Positions 1-5,206 of a stretch of DNA of 6,131 nucleotides are shown here, piece after piece; position 1 is the stretch's first letter; the number at the start of each line of letters is the position of its first letter. The notes under the pieces were generated by a model that ran no database searches, was not told the DNA's origin, and saw nothing but the letters and a program-made list of their open reading frames with translations. A program made the position numbers and the translations under genes. This stretch comes from an uncultured Olsenella sp. (GTDB lineage: Bacteria; Actinomycetota; Coriobacteriia; Coriobacteriales; Atopobiaceae), in assembly GCA_900548775.1 (NCBI GenBank), contig URLM01000072.1:1-6131 (forward strand). The letters run 5' to 3'.

Positions 1-641
1 CGGATGGACGCCTGCTCGGGCGAGACCTCGACCTCGCCACCAAGCTCGTTTCTCACCGTGGCACGCCCCCACACGTCGACGCCCGCAAGGGTGCCGCGCA
101 TGGCCACGCGCCCGTTGGGATACACCAGCTCAACCGGCTTGCCCATGAGTGCCACGCGGTCGAAGTACTCCGAGAGGACCGGCGCAAGAGGTCCGGCCAC
201 GGCACGGTCAGCACCAACGGCGGCTGCCCACGCGTTAACGCGGCCGAGAACTGCTCCACACACGACACCCGCGACCTTCTCGTCCGCTGGCAGAGCGTCC
301 GCATGCGCGCCACCTGCAACGTCGAACGAGAGCGAGCACACCACGAACATGCCCTCGGCGTACCCGGCACTGGTCCGCATGCGCGCCACCAGGCCGGCTC
401 CGTTCTCGCTCACCACATCCGCGGGCCAGCCAACTGCGACTCCAGAAACGCCCAGCCGCTCGAGCCCCTCGCATGCGCCAAGCGCCGCTACGTAAGGCAC
501 GCCCGAGAGGCTCCCCATGCCCACCTGCGGCCGCAGCACGCAGGCAAGCTCAAGCTCCCCCTCCTCGCGATGCGAGAAGAGCTCGCCGTGTGGCGCGCCC
601 GCGCGCGCACGCTCCATGGCCTGCTCGGCAGCTACTCCCAT
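1..641 (-). CDS. Biotin-protein-ligase-like protein with degenerate catalytic site (C-terminus off the window)
   Basis: This frame is open for 213 codons from an ATG at 641-639 to the left edge, without a stop. The Shine-Dalgarno GGGGAG (652-647) sits 5 nt upstream. The last part strongly resembles the C-terminal beta-barrel of the BirA family: VELVYPNG at residues 170-177, then GVDVWGRATV and SPEQASIR, matching the family's usual GGEISLR ending. So only a few residues are probably missing. The middle also follows BirA (VLRPQ at 35-39, an Ala/Leu helix, GWPADVV at 71-77). However, the biotin/AMP loop GRGRRGR is absent, and KWPND is replaced by GWPAD, so the catalytic Lys and the Asn are lost. 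No N-terminal helix-turn-helix is present. BirA normally biotinylates the carrier domain of biotin carboxylases; here that activity is doubtful. The start overlaps the folP-folK stop by 10 nt, implying translational coupling. The fold assignment is fairly firm; the function is unknown. Confidence 0.78.
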   Translation of the reverse strand, partial: MGVAAEQAMERARAGAPHGELFSHREEGELELACVLRPQVGMGSLSGVPYVAALGACEGLERLGVSGVAVGWPADVVSENGAGLVARMRTSAGYAEGMFVVCSLSFDVAGGAHADALPADEKVAGVVCGAVLGRVNAWAAAVGADRAVAGPLAPVLSEYFDRVALMGKPVELVYPNGRVAMRGTLAGVDVWGRATVRNELGGEVEVSPEQASI

Positions 642-2074
642 ACGATCTCCCCGAGGTCATCCATCACGTGGCCAACCCGGTCATCCGGATCAACCACGTT
701 GACGCCGGAATGACGCAGGAAGCGCACGGGGTCGTGCATGAGGTCCTCCATGGGCACCAGCACAAAGTCGCGCTCGCCAAGCCCCGGGTGCGGCAGCGTG
801 AGGCGCTTGCCCGCATGGGTCTCGCCCTCGACCCACACCAGGTCGCAGTCGATGGTGCGCGGGCCATGGCCTGCCTGCTCGGGGTCGCGCTCGCGTCCCA
901 GGGCGTCCTCCACGGCGAGCAGCTGTCCCATGAGCACCAGCGGGTGCAGCTCGGTGCGAATCTCGGCCACGGCATCTGCCACCGGCGTCGTGATGCCATA
1001 GGCGGGTTCCGTCTCGTACGCGTGGCTCACCGAGACCACGCAGGTAAGCGGAATGTCATCGATCAGCTGGACGGCACGGGTGATGTTTGCCAGGCGGTCG
1101 CCCACGTTGGACCCAAGCGCCACAAAGCCCTGGCGGGAGTCCTTGTGCGAGACGGCCCAGAACGCGTTGACGGCCTGGGCCGCGCCCGCGACGTCGTGAA
1201 CGCGCAGGATGCGCGCACCATTCTGGATCGCAGAGATGCAGATGCCGTACGTTGCGGCGTCCATCTCGTCCGGTTGGGCGGCACCGGCCACGGCACCCAC
1301 GAAGCGCCTGCGCGAGACGGCAGCCAGCAGCGGGTAGCCCATCGAAGCCATGGAGCGCGTGGCGCGCTGGATGACCACGTCCTCATCGGCAAACTTGTCG
1401 AAGCCGGCGCCCGGGTCCAGGCAGATGCGGTCGTGCGCGACGCCCGCCCTCATGAGGGTGCGGGCCTGGTCGCCGAGAAAGCCCATCACCTGACGCATGA
1501 TGGGGGCCTCGTCGGGCAGCGTGAAGCGGTGCTGGGAGGTCATGGGGCGCGGCGCTGCAGAGCGCGTGGGGCGAGAGTCGTCGAGAAGGACCTCGCGCCT
1601 GGGCGCGTGCGAGCCAAGTCCCTCGTGCTCCCAGTGCATGACCACGCAGCCACAGTCGGTCTCGGCTGCGACCTGCACCATGTCCGGGCTGGTGAAGCCG
1701 TTGGCATCGTTCACGATGGCGGCGCCAAGGCGCACGCACATCTTGGCGACATCCGGGTGGCAGGTGTTCACCGAGACGACGGCACCCTCCGCGACCAGCG
1801 CACGGATCACGGGCACCACGCGCTCGGCCTCCTCGTTGGAGGCGAGGGGCTCCTGGCCGGGAGCCGCCGGGACGGCAGCCACGTCGATGATGTCAGCTCC
1901 CTCGTCGAGCATGTCGAGGCCGCGCTCGGAGGCGGCCTTGACGTCCACGCCGCCCTTTCCGTCCGGGAAGGCCTCTGGCGTCACATCGAGAATGCCCATG
2001 ATGCGCGGACGCGCGAGCGAGAGCTCGTGCGAGCCGACAAGCCAGGTTGCATAGTTCTCTCGGAGCACAGACAT
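632..2074 (-). CDS. folP-folK: Fused dihydropteroate synthase-like / HPPK folate biosynthesis protein
   Basis: This 480-residue protein has two domains. Residues ~20-305 align along their length with DHPS (FolP), which joins pABA to the dihydropterin pyrophosphate: MGILDVTPEAF (26-36), GADIIDV (59-65), SVNT (101-104), ND (122-123), LDPGAGFDK (219-227), SRRRFVG (254-260) and RVHDV (291-295). Residues ~315-470 are HPPK (FolK), which pyrophosphorylates hydroxymethyl-dihydropterin: ALGSNVGD (319-326), GPRTIDCD (404-411) with metal-binding Asp409 and Asp411, and LPHPGLGERDF (427-437). Several DHPS residues depart from the family: GGESTRPG became AAVPAAPG (66-73), GILN became GILD, SVDT became SVNT, and SRK became SRR. 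About 30 extra residues rich in Arg, Pro and Ser occupy ~151-181. HPPK has Asp367 where Asn is usual. GGGAGG lies just upstream of the ATG. The upstream neighbour is sir2; the ligase-like gene overlaps the 3' end. HPPK activity is likely; DHPS activity is uncertain. The cytoplasm is the expected location. Confidence 0.92.
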   Translation of the reverse strand: MSVLRENYATWLVGSHELSLARPRIMGILDVTPEAFPDGKGGVDVKAASERGLDMLDEGADIIDVAAVPAAPGQEPLASNEEAERVVPVIRALVAEGAVVSVNTCHPDVAKMCVRLGAAIVNDANGFTSPDMVQVAAETDCGCVVMHWEHEGLGSHAPRREVLLDDSRPTRSAAPRPMTSQHRFTLPDEAPIMRQVMGFLGDQARTLMRAGVAHDRICLDPGAGFDKFADEDVVIQRATRSMASMGYPLLAAVSRRRFVGAVAGAAQPDEMDAATYGICISAIQNGARILRVHDVAGAAQAVNAFWAVSHKDSRQGFVALGSNVGDRLANITRAVQLIDDIPLTCVVSVSHAYETEPAYGITTPVADAVAEIRTELHPLVLMGQLLAVEDALGRERDPEQAGHGPRTIDCDLVWVEGETHAGKRLTLPHPGLGERDFVLVPMEDLMHDPVRFLRHSGVNVVDPDDRVGHVMDDLGEIVWE

Positions 2075-2077
2075 CGA

Positions 2078-2083
2078 CCTCCC
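2078..2083 (-). promoter_or_regulatory. Ribosome binding site of folP-folK
   Basis: On the minus strand GGGAGG is followed by TCG and the ATG at 2074-2072. The spacing is short (3 nt) but the match is strong. It supports this ATG, which also places the DHPS motif MGILDVTP at the usual distance from the N-terminus. Confidence 0.6.
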
Positions 2084-2110
2084 GTTGATGGCGCCGCGCG
2101 CAGACGCGAC

Positions 2111-2131
2111 GGGACGGCACGCTCCCGTCCC
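2111..2131 (-). promoter_or_regulatory. Hairpin in the presumed 5' leader of folP-folK
   Basis: GGGACGG at 2111-2117 and its exact reverse complement CCGTCCC at 2125-2131 can form a 7-bp GC-rich stem with a 7-nt loop. It lies about 12 bp downstream of the -10 box at 2148-2143, and so near the 5' end of the likely transcript. No U-run follows, so it is not an ordinary intrinsic terminator. It may only stabilise the mRNA 5' end, or be chance in GC-rich DNA. Confidence 0.3.
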
Positions 2132-2142
2132 ACGTTCTGGTT

Positions 2143-2148
2143 ATTGTA
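2143..2148 (-). promoter_or_regulatory. Candidate -10 element for folP-folK
   Basis: The minus strand reads TACAAT (5 of 6 to TATAAT), lying in the 164-bp gap between sir2 and folP-folK. Initiation about 7 nt downstream would give a leader of roughly 60 nt. No convincing -35 hexamer is found at 16-18 bp (best is CTGCAA, 3 of 6). AT-rich hexamers are rare in this GC-rich DNA, which adds some weight. It suggests the folate gene can be transcribed separately from sir2. Confidence 0.45.
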
Positions 2149-2238
2149 GCGTGTGCCTTTTGGCCCTTGCAGGCCACCCGGCAGAGAGGGGAATAACCCC
2201 ACCGGCGGCATGGTCAAGGCACAAGGACGAGACCGCTC

Positions 2239-2982
2239 CTAGAAGTCGAACGCCTTGGCAATGTCGCAGGCGCACACCAGGTTGGCGGCGCCATCCTGCG
2301 GGGTTGGCTGCTTGTTCACAATTACGAGGTCGTCGCCCTGGAAGTACTGCACGAGGCCTGCCGCGGGATACACCACGAGCGAGGTGCCGCCCACGATGAG
2401 CATGTCGCAGGACTGGATTGCCTCGGCGGCGCCCACGAGGGTCTTCTCGTCCAAGGACTCTCCATAAAGAACGACGTCCGGCTTGATGCGGCCACCGCAC
2501 TCCTCGCAGCGCGGCACGCCCGTGGCACCCATGATCCACTCGGCCGAGTACACGTGCCCGCAGCGCTGGCACACGTTGCGGTGCACCGAGCCGTGAAGCT
2601 CAAAGACGCGCCTCGAGCCCGCCGCCTGGTGCAGGCCGTCGATGTTTTGGGTGACCACAGCGGTGAGCTTGCCCTCGCGCTCGAGCTCGGCAAGCTTGTG
2701 GTGGGCCTGGTTGGGCTTGGCGTCCAGGGCGATCATGCGCGTGCGGTAGAAGTCGAAGAACTCCTCGGTGTGGGTGAGATAGAACTCGTGGCTCAGCATC
2801 TCCTCGGGCGGATACTTGAACTTCTGATGATAGAGGCCGTCCTCGCTCCGGAAGTCCGGGATGCCGCTCGCCGTCGAGACCCCCGCGCCGCCAAAGAACA
2901 CGACGCTCTTGGCACGTCCGATTCTCTCGGCAAGTTCCTGCGCCGCCTCCGACGCGTCCGAGACCACCCGCGTACCAGCCAT
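2239..2982 (-). CDS. cobB: Sir2-family NAD-dependent protein deacylase (sirtuin)
   Basis: This 247-residue cytoplasmic enzyme removes acyl groups from protein lysines, consuming NAD+ and giving nicotinamide and O-acyl-ADP-ribose. The full motif set is present in order: GGAGVSTASGIPDFRS (31-46, NAD binding), TQNIDGLHQ (111-119), catalytic His130 in ELHG, a zinc site of Cys138, Cys141, Cys159 and Cys162 (CxxC-x17-CxxC), KPDVVLYGE (167-175), GTSLVVYPAA (199-208) and NKQPTP (223-228). The length is normal for bacterial sirtuins. Tyr79-x-x-Arg82 is spaced like the Tyr/Arg pair that gives CobB and SIRT5 their desuccinylase activity, but the NAD loop is of the TASGIPDFR deacetylase type, so acyl preference is open. 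The ATG at 2982 is chosen because GAGGGGG (2994-2988) lies 5 nt upstream; an in-frame ATG at 3123 would add 47 unrelated residues and overlap the divergent patatin. It stands upstream of folP-folK on the same strand, divergent from the first patatin gene. Confidence 0.95.
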   Translation of the reverse strand: MAGTRVVSDASEAAQELAERIGRAKSVVFFGGAGVSTASGIPDFRSEDGLYHQKFKYPPEEMLSHEFYLTHTEEFFDFYRTRMIALDAKPNQAHHKLAELEREGKLTAVVTQNIDGLHQAAGSRRVFELHGSVHRNVCQRCGHVYSAEWIMGATGVPRCEECGGRIKPDVVLYGESLDEKTLVGAAEAIQSCDMLIVGGTSLVVYPAAGLVQYFQGDDLVIVNKQPTPQDGAANLVCACDIAKAFDF

Positions 2983-3047
2983 GCGTACCCCCTCGACGAA
3001 TGGGTAGAAGAATAGTTCCGATGCTAGCACCGAGAGGAGTGGTTTCC
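2983..3047. promoter_or_regulatory. 65-bp divergent promoter region between sir2 and the first patatin gene
   Basis: Both genes must start transcription in or near this short gap, so their promoters should overlap. On the minus strand TATTCT (3014-3009, 4 of 6) is a possible sir2 -10 with a leader of about 20 nt; no -35 is recognisable. On the plus strand no good -10 was found. An 8-bp perfect palindrome TGCTAGCA lies at 3022-3029. The Shine-Dalgarnos of both genes occupy the two ends (2988-2994 minus, 3034-3039 plus). Confidence 0.35.
3034..3039 (+). promoter_or_regulatory. Ribosome binding site of the first patatin gene
   Basis: GAGGAG is placed 8 nt before the ATG at 3048. The in-frame ATG at 3000 has no such site, so this decides the start. 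Confidence 0.7.
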
Positions 3048-4064
3048 ATGACCGACCAGCCCCAGCGCGAGGAGGATCACACCGAGCGCATGGACGAGAA
3101 GCCCCAGGCCACCCAGCCCACAAGCAATTCCGCAGAGGTAAATGAGACGACGCCGGAGCCCGCTGCCCCGCTCGCGCCCCTCGAGAACAACGTCCACGAC
3201 GTCGCCCTGGTCATCGAGGGCGGTGCCATGCGCGCAAGCTACGTCTCGGGCCTGGTGAACGTCCTTCTCGAACAAGGCATCTACTTCGACTACGTCTGCG
3301 GCATCTCCGCCGGGGCAATCGTCGCCACCAACTACGTCTCGCGCGACATGACGCGCACCAAGCGCTCGTTCGTGGACTTTGCGGCAAGCCCACAGATGGG
3401 CGGCGTGAGGTCATTCCTCCACAAGCATGGTTTCTTCAACGCCGACTATGACTACCTGGGATGCATCGAGGACGGCTCGATGCCCTTCGACTGGGAGACC
3501 TTCCAGGCCAACCCGGCTCGCGTGCGCATCCAGGCGTTCCAGCGCGACACCGGACGCACCGTCGTGTGGGGGCGCGACCACATGCAGACGCTTGAGCAGC
3601 TCATGGCGTGCGTGCGCGCAAGCTCGACCATGCCCGGCATCATGAACCCCATCGAGGTCGACGGCCAGGTCATGCTCGATGGCTCCCTCGGCGAGGGTGC
3701 GGGGCTCCCCAACCACATCGCTGAGGACGACGGCCTCGGGAAGCTCTTCGTGATCACCTCTCGCCCCGCAGGGTATCGCAAGGGCGAACTCACCGCCGTC
3801 AAGCGGCGCGGCATCATCCGCGTGATGAAGGATTATCCCTACGCGAGAAACGCCATGCTCACGCGGCCCGAGCGCTACAACGAGGAGCTTGACCACCTGG
3901 CCGAGCTCGAGGAGTCCGGCCGTGCGCTGGTGGTGCGACCACGCGAGATGCCCGTCTCGCGCACCACGCGCGACGTCAAGGAGCTTGAGCACGCCTACCT
4001 GCTTGGGCACGAGCAGGGCATCGAGGAGCTGCCTCGCTGGCGCGAGTTCCTGTTTGGCGAGTAG
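3048..4064 (+). CDS. Patatin-like phospholipase, YjjU type (paralogue 1, with acidic N-terminal tail)
   Basis: This 338-residue protein belongs to the patatin family of serine lipid acyl hydrolases, which use a Ser-Asp dyad. The oxyanion loop EGGAMR is at 57-62, the nucleophile elbow GISAG at 85-89 (Ser87), and the catalytic Asp in DGSLGEG at 211-217 (Asp211). The conserved stretch VRASSTMPG at 189-197 and the overall length match the E. coli YjjU group of uncharacterised patatins. Residues 1-44 form a tail rich in Glu, Gln, Thr and Pro, predicted disordered; the next gene's product lacks it. No signal peptide or membrane helix is seen, so it is probably cytoplasmic or peripherally membrane-bound. 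From residue 45 it aligns with the following gene almost without gaps, so the pair arose by tandem duplication. The ATG at 3048 has GAGGAG 8 nt upstream. The native substrate cannot be told from sequence; phospholipase or lysophospholipase is the family expectation. Confidence 0.92.
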   Translation: MTDQPQREEDHTERMDEKPQATQPTSNSAEVNETTPEPAAPLAPLENNVHDVALVIEGGAMRASYVSGLVNVLLEQGIYFDYVCGISAGAIVATNYVSRDMTRTKRSFVDFAASPQMGGVRSFLHKHGFFNADYDYLGCIEDGSMPFDWETFQANPARVRIQAFQRDTGRTVVWGRDHMQTLEQLMACVRASSTMPGIMNPIEVDGQVMLDGSLGEGAGLPNHIAEDDGLGKLFVITSRPAGYRKGELTAVKRRGIIRVMKDYPYARNAMLTRPERYNEELDHLAELEESGRALVVRPREMPVSRTTRDVKELEHAYLLGHEQGIEELPRWREFLFGE

Positions 4065-4093
4065 GACGAGGGTCTTCTCGCCCTGCGGCTGAG

Positions 4094-4140
4094 ACGCGCC
4101 GGGACCGGTGCACGTCGAAGCCAGCACGCGCCGGGACCGG
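4094..4140 (+). repeat. Pair of 15-bp exact direct repeats, 32 bp apart, upstream of the second patatin promoter
   Basis: ACGCGCCGGGACCGG occurs at 4094-4108 and again, identically, at 4126-4140. The start-to-start distance of 32 bp is close to three DNA helical turns, so both copies face the same side of the helix. The second copy covers the position where a -35 element would lie for the TATAAT at 4149-4154, and it runs directly into the palindrome GGAGCTCC (4139-4146). The 17 bp after each copy are unrelated, so this is not simply a 32-bp duplication. Taken together this looks like a binding site for a regulator, either a repressor blocking RNA polymerase or an activator replacing the missing -35. 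Confidence 0.55.
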
Positions 4141-4148
4141 AGCTCCCC

Positions 4149-4154
4149 TATAAT
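4149..4154 (+). promoter_or_regulatory. Perfect TATAAT -10 box of the second patatin gene
   Basis: TATAAT matches the consensus fully and stands out in GC-rich sequence. Transcription would start near 4161, leaving a leader of about 28 nt before the ATG at 4189. The expected -35 position (about 4126-4131) reads ACGCGC and does not resemble TTGACA; it lies inside the second direct repeat. Confidence 0.6.
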
Positions 4155-4176
4155 CCCAAACGATAGAACGTCCGTT

Positions 4177-4182
4177 GGGAGG
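4177..4182 (+). promoter_or_regulatory. Ribosome binding site of the second patatin gene
   Basis: GGGAGG is spaced 6 nt before the ATG at 4189. This selects that ATG over an in-frame GTG at 4108, which lies upstream of the likely transcription start. Confidence 0.7.
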
Positions 4183-4188
4183 CCCTTC

Positions 4189-5079
4189 ATGGAGCTTGAG
4201 AGTAACGTCTTCGACTGCGCGCTGTGCTTCGAAGGGGGCGGCTATCGCGCAAGCTACACGGCGGGGTTTGCCAACGTCCTGCTCGAGAACGGCATGTACT
4301 TCGACTTTGCGTGCGGCATCTCGGCGGGCGCCAGCCATACGGTCGACTACCTGAGCCGGGACCAGACTCGCGTGCGCGACGCCTTCATCGCGCTTGCCGA
4401 CCAGCGCCCCAAGGCAGGCGGCGTGCGCTCGCTGCTCACGGGGCACGGCTACTTCAACGCGGACTACGACTACGTGGGCGCGGCACTAGACGGCTACATG
4501 CCCTTCGACTTTAGGACCTTCTCGGCGAATCCGGCTCGTCTGGCAATCCAGAGCTTCCAGGCCGACACCGGCAAGTCCGTGGTGTGGGACAAGTCCGTCA
4601 TGGGCGCGGCAATCCCCATGATGGAACACGTGCGCGCAAGCTCGACCCTCCCCGGCGTCATGAAGCCCATAGAGGTGGACGGCCACGTGATGTACGACGG
4701 CGGCCTGGGCGAAGGCGCGGGGCTCCCCACGCACATGGCCGAGGACGCGGGCTTCGAGCGCCTGGTCATGGTGTGCACAAGGCCGGCGGGGTATCGAAAG
4801 ACAGCTCCCACCAACCGGGAGCTGCGGCTCTACCACGCCATCTCGCACGGCAACGAGGCCGTGGAGGCCGCGCTCGCCACGCGCTGGGAGCGCTACAACG
4901 ACGCGATGGACCACCTGGAGAGCCTGGAGCGCGAGGGCCGCGCGTGGGTCTTTAGGCCCGACGTGATGCCCGTGCGCTCCACTACCATCGACAAGCCCAA
5001 GCTCGAGGCGTCCTATGCCATGGGGCACGAGCAGGCCGAGAGGGACTTCCCGCGCATGATGGAGTGGCTGCGGGGATAG
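4189..5079 (+). CDS. Patatin-like phospholipase, YjjU type (paralogue 2)
   Basis: This 296-residue serine hydrolase is the tandem paralogue of the preceding gene. The oxyanion loop EGGGYR is at 15-20, GISAG at 43-47 with nucleophile Ser45, and the catalytic Asp170 in DGGLGEG (170-176); these are closer to the textbook DGGGxR and DGG forms than in paralogue 1. Shared blocks include GHGYFNADYDY (85-95), DTGKSVVW (126-133), VRASSTLPG (148-156) and RPAGYRK (198-204). The protein begins directly at the hydrolase domain, without the disordered tail of its partner. No signal peptide or membrane segment is visible. The start at 4189 is set by GGGAGG 6 nt upstream and by the TATAAT at 4149. A gap of 124 bp and a private promoter mean it need not be co-expressed with paralogue 1. 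Its 3' end faces a small minus-strand open frame whose stop is 17 bp away. Lipid acyl hydrolase activity is inferred; the substrate is unknown. Confidence 0.92.
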   Translation: MELESNVFDCALCFEGGGYRASYTAGFANVLLENGMYFDFACGISAGASHTVDYLSRDQTRVRDAFIALADQRPKAGGVRSLLTGHGYFNADYDYVGAALDGYMPFDFRTFSANPARLAIQSFQADTGKSVVWDKSVMGAAIPMMEHVRASSTLPGVMKPIEVDGHVMYDGGLGEGAGLPTHMAEDAGFERLVMVCTRPAGYRKTAPTNRELRLYHAISHGNEAVEAALATRWERYNDAMDHLESLEREGRAWVFRPDVMPVRSTTIDKPKLEASYAMGHEQAERDFPRMMEWLRG

Positions 5080-5092
5080 CGGGTGGACCGGT

Positions 5093-5105
5093 GATGCTAA
5101 GCATC
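5093..5105. repeat. Short hairpin between the convergent gene ends
   Basis: GATGC (5093-5097) and GCATC (5101-5105) form a perfect 5-bp stem with a 3-nt loop. The TAG stop of the small minus-strand frame lies at the stem-loop junction. No U-run follows on either strand, so termination here would need other factors. It is short enough to be chance. Confidence 0.25.
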
Positions 5106-5195
5106 CTCCGCGCCGACAAGCGCGAGCAACTCATCCTCGAGCAGCAGCTCGTCCATAGGGGCGTTGAACTGCACTGACGCTGTGTTGTCTGGCAT
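5097..5195 (-). CDS. Possible small acidic protein gene, 32 aa, no recognised family
   Basis: The frame runs from ATG at 5195-5193 to TAG at 5099-5097. GGAGGT (5206-5201) lies 5 nt upstream, as good a Shine-Dalgarno as any in the window. The peptide starts MPDNTASVQF and ends with a Leu/Glu/Asp-rich half, DELLLEDELLALVGAEDA, likely an amphipathic acidic helix. It contains no Cys, Lys or Arg. The frame continues in phase upstream to a second ATG at 5246-5244, giving 49 residues; that start has GAGGT 5 nt upstream, so both starts are possible. An extended -10-like TGCTATGCT precedes it. It sits alone in the 267-bp gap between patatin 2 and exoA, convergent with the former and divergent from the latter. 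The acidic tail loosely recalls leader peptides of modified-peptide precursors, but there is no double glycine, no core region and no modifying enzyme here. It may equally be a spurious frame. Confidence 0.42.
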   Translation of the reverse strand: MPDNTASVQFNAPMDELLLEDELLALVGAEDA

Positions 5196-5200
5196 ACGCC

Positions 5201-5206
5201 ACCTCC
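5201..5206 (-). promoter_or_regulatory. Strong Shine-Dalgarno of the small minus-strand frame
   Basis: The minus strand reads GGAGGT then GGCGT before the ATG at 5195. Such a site in an otherwise non-coding gap is the main reason to take the 32-codon frame seriously. Confidence 0.5.

Noticed and set aside
473..2149. A very long plus-strand open frame (558 codons) opposite folP-folK.
   Set aside because: It is the antisense of a clearly homologous folate gene. Its product is His/Arg/Ala-rich with no family motif, as expected from a GC-rich antisense frame.
2161..2200. Inverted repeats TGGCC/GGCCA (2161-2176) and GGGG/CCCC (2188-2200) after sir2 as a terminator.
   Set aside because: Stems are only 4-5 bp and no U-run follows on the minus strand.
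3000..3047. Upstream ATG at 3000 as start of the first patatin.
   Set aside because: There is no Shine-Dalgarno before it, while ATG 3048 has GAGGAG at 8 nt.
2239..3123. Extended sirtuin start at 3123, adding 47 residues.
   Set aside because: The extension would overlap the divergent patatin coding region, has no homology to sirtuins, and the ATG at 2982 has its own strong ribosome site.
4067..4084. Possible terminator after the first patatin (CGAG/CTCG or AGGG/CCCT).
   Set aside because: The stems are 4 bp, mutually exclusive, and lack a T-tract.
4108..4188. GTG at 4108 as start of the second patatin.
   Set aside because: It lies upstream of the TATAAT promoter at 4149 and inside the direct-repeat region, and the extra residues do not match the paralogue.
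3411..4190. A 259-codon minus-strand open frame opposite the first patatin gene, and a similar 180-codon one at 4486-5028 opposite the second.
   Set aside because: The two shadow products resemble each other only because the paralogous sense genes do. Neither has motifs, and both oppose well-supported coding sequence.
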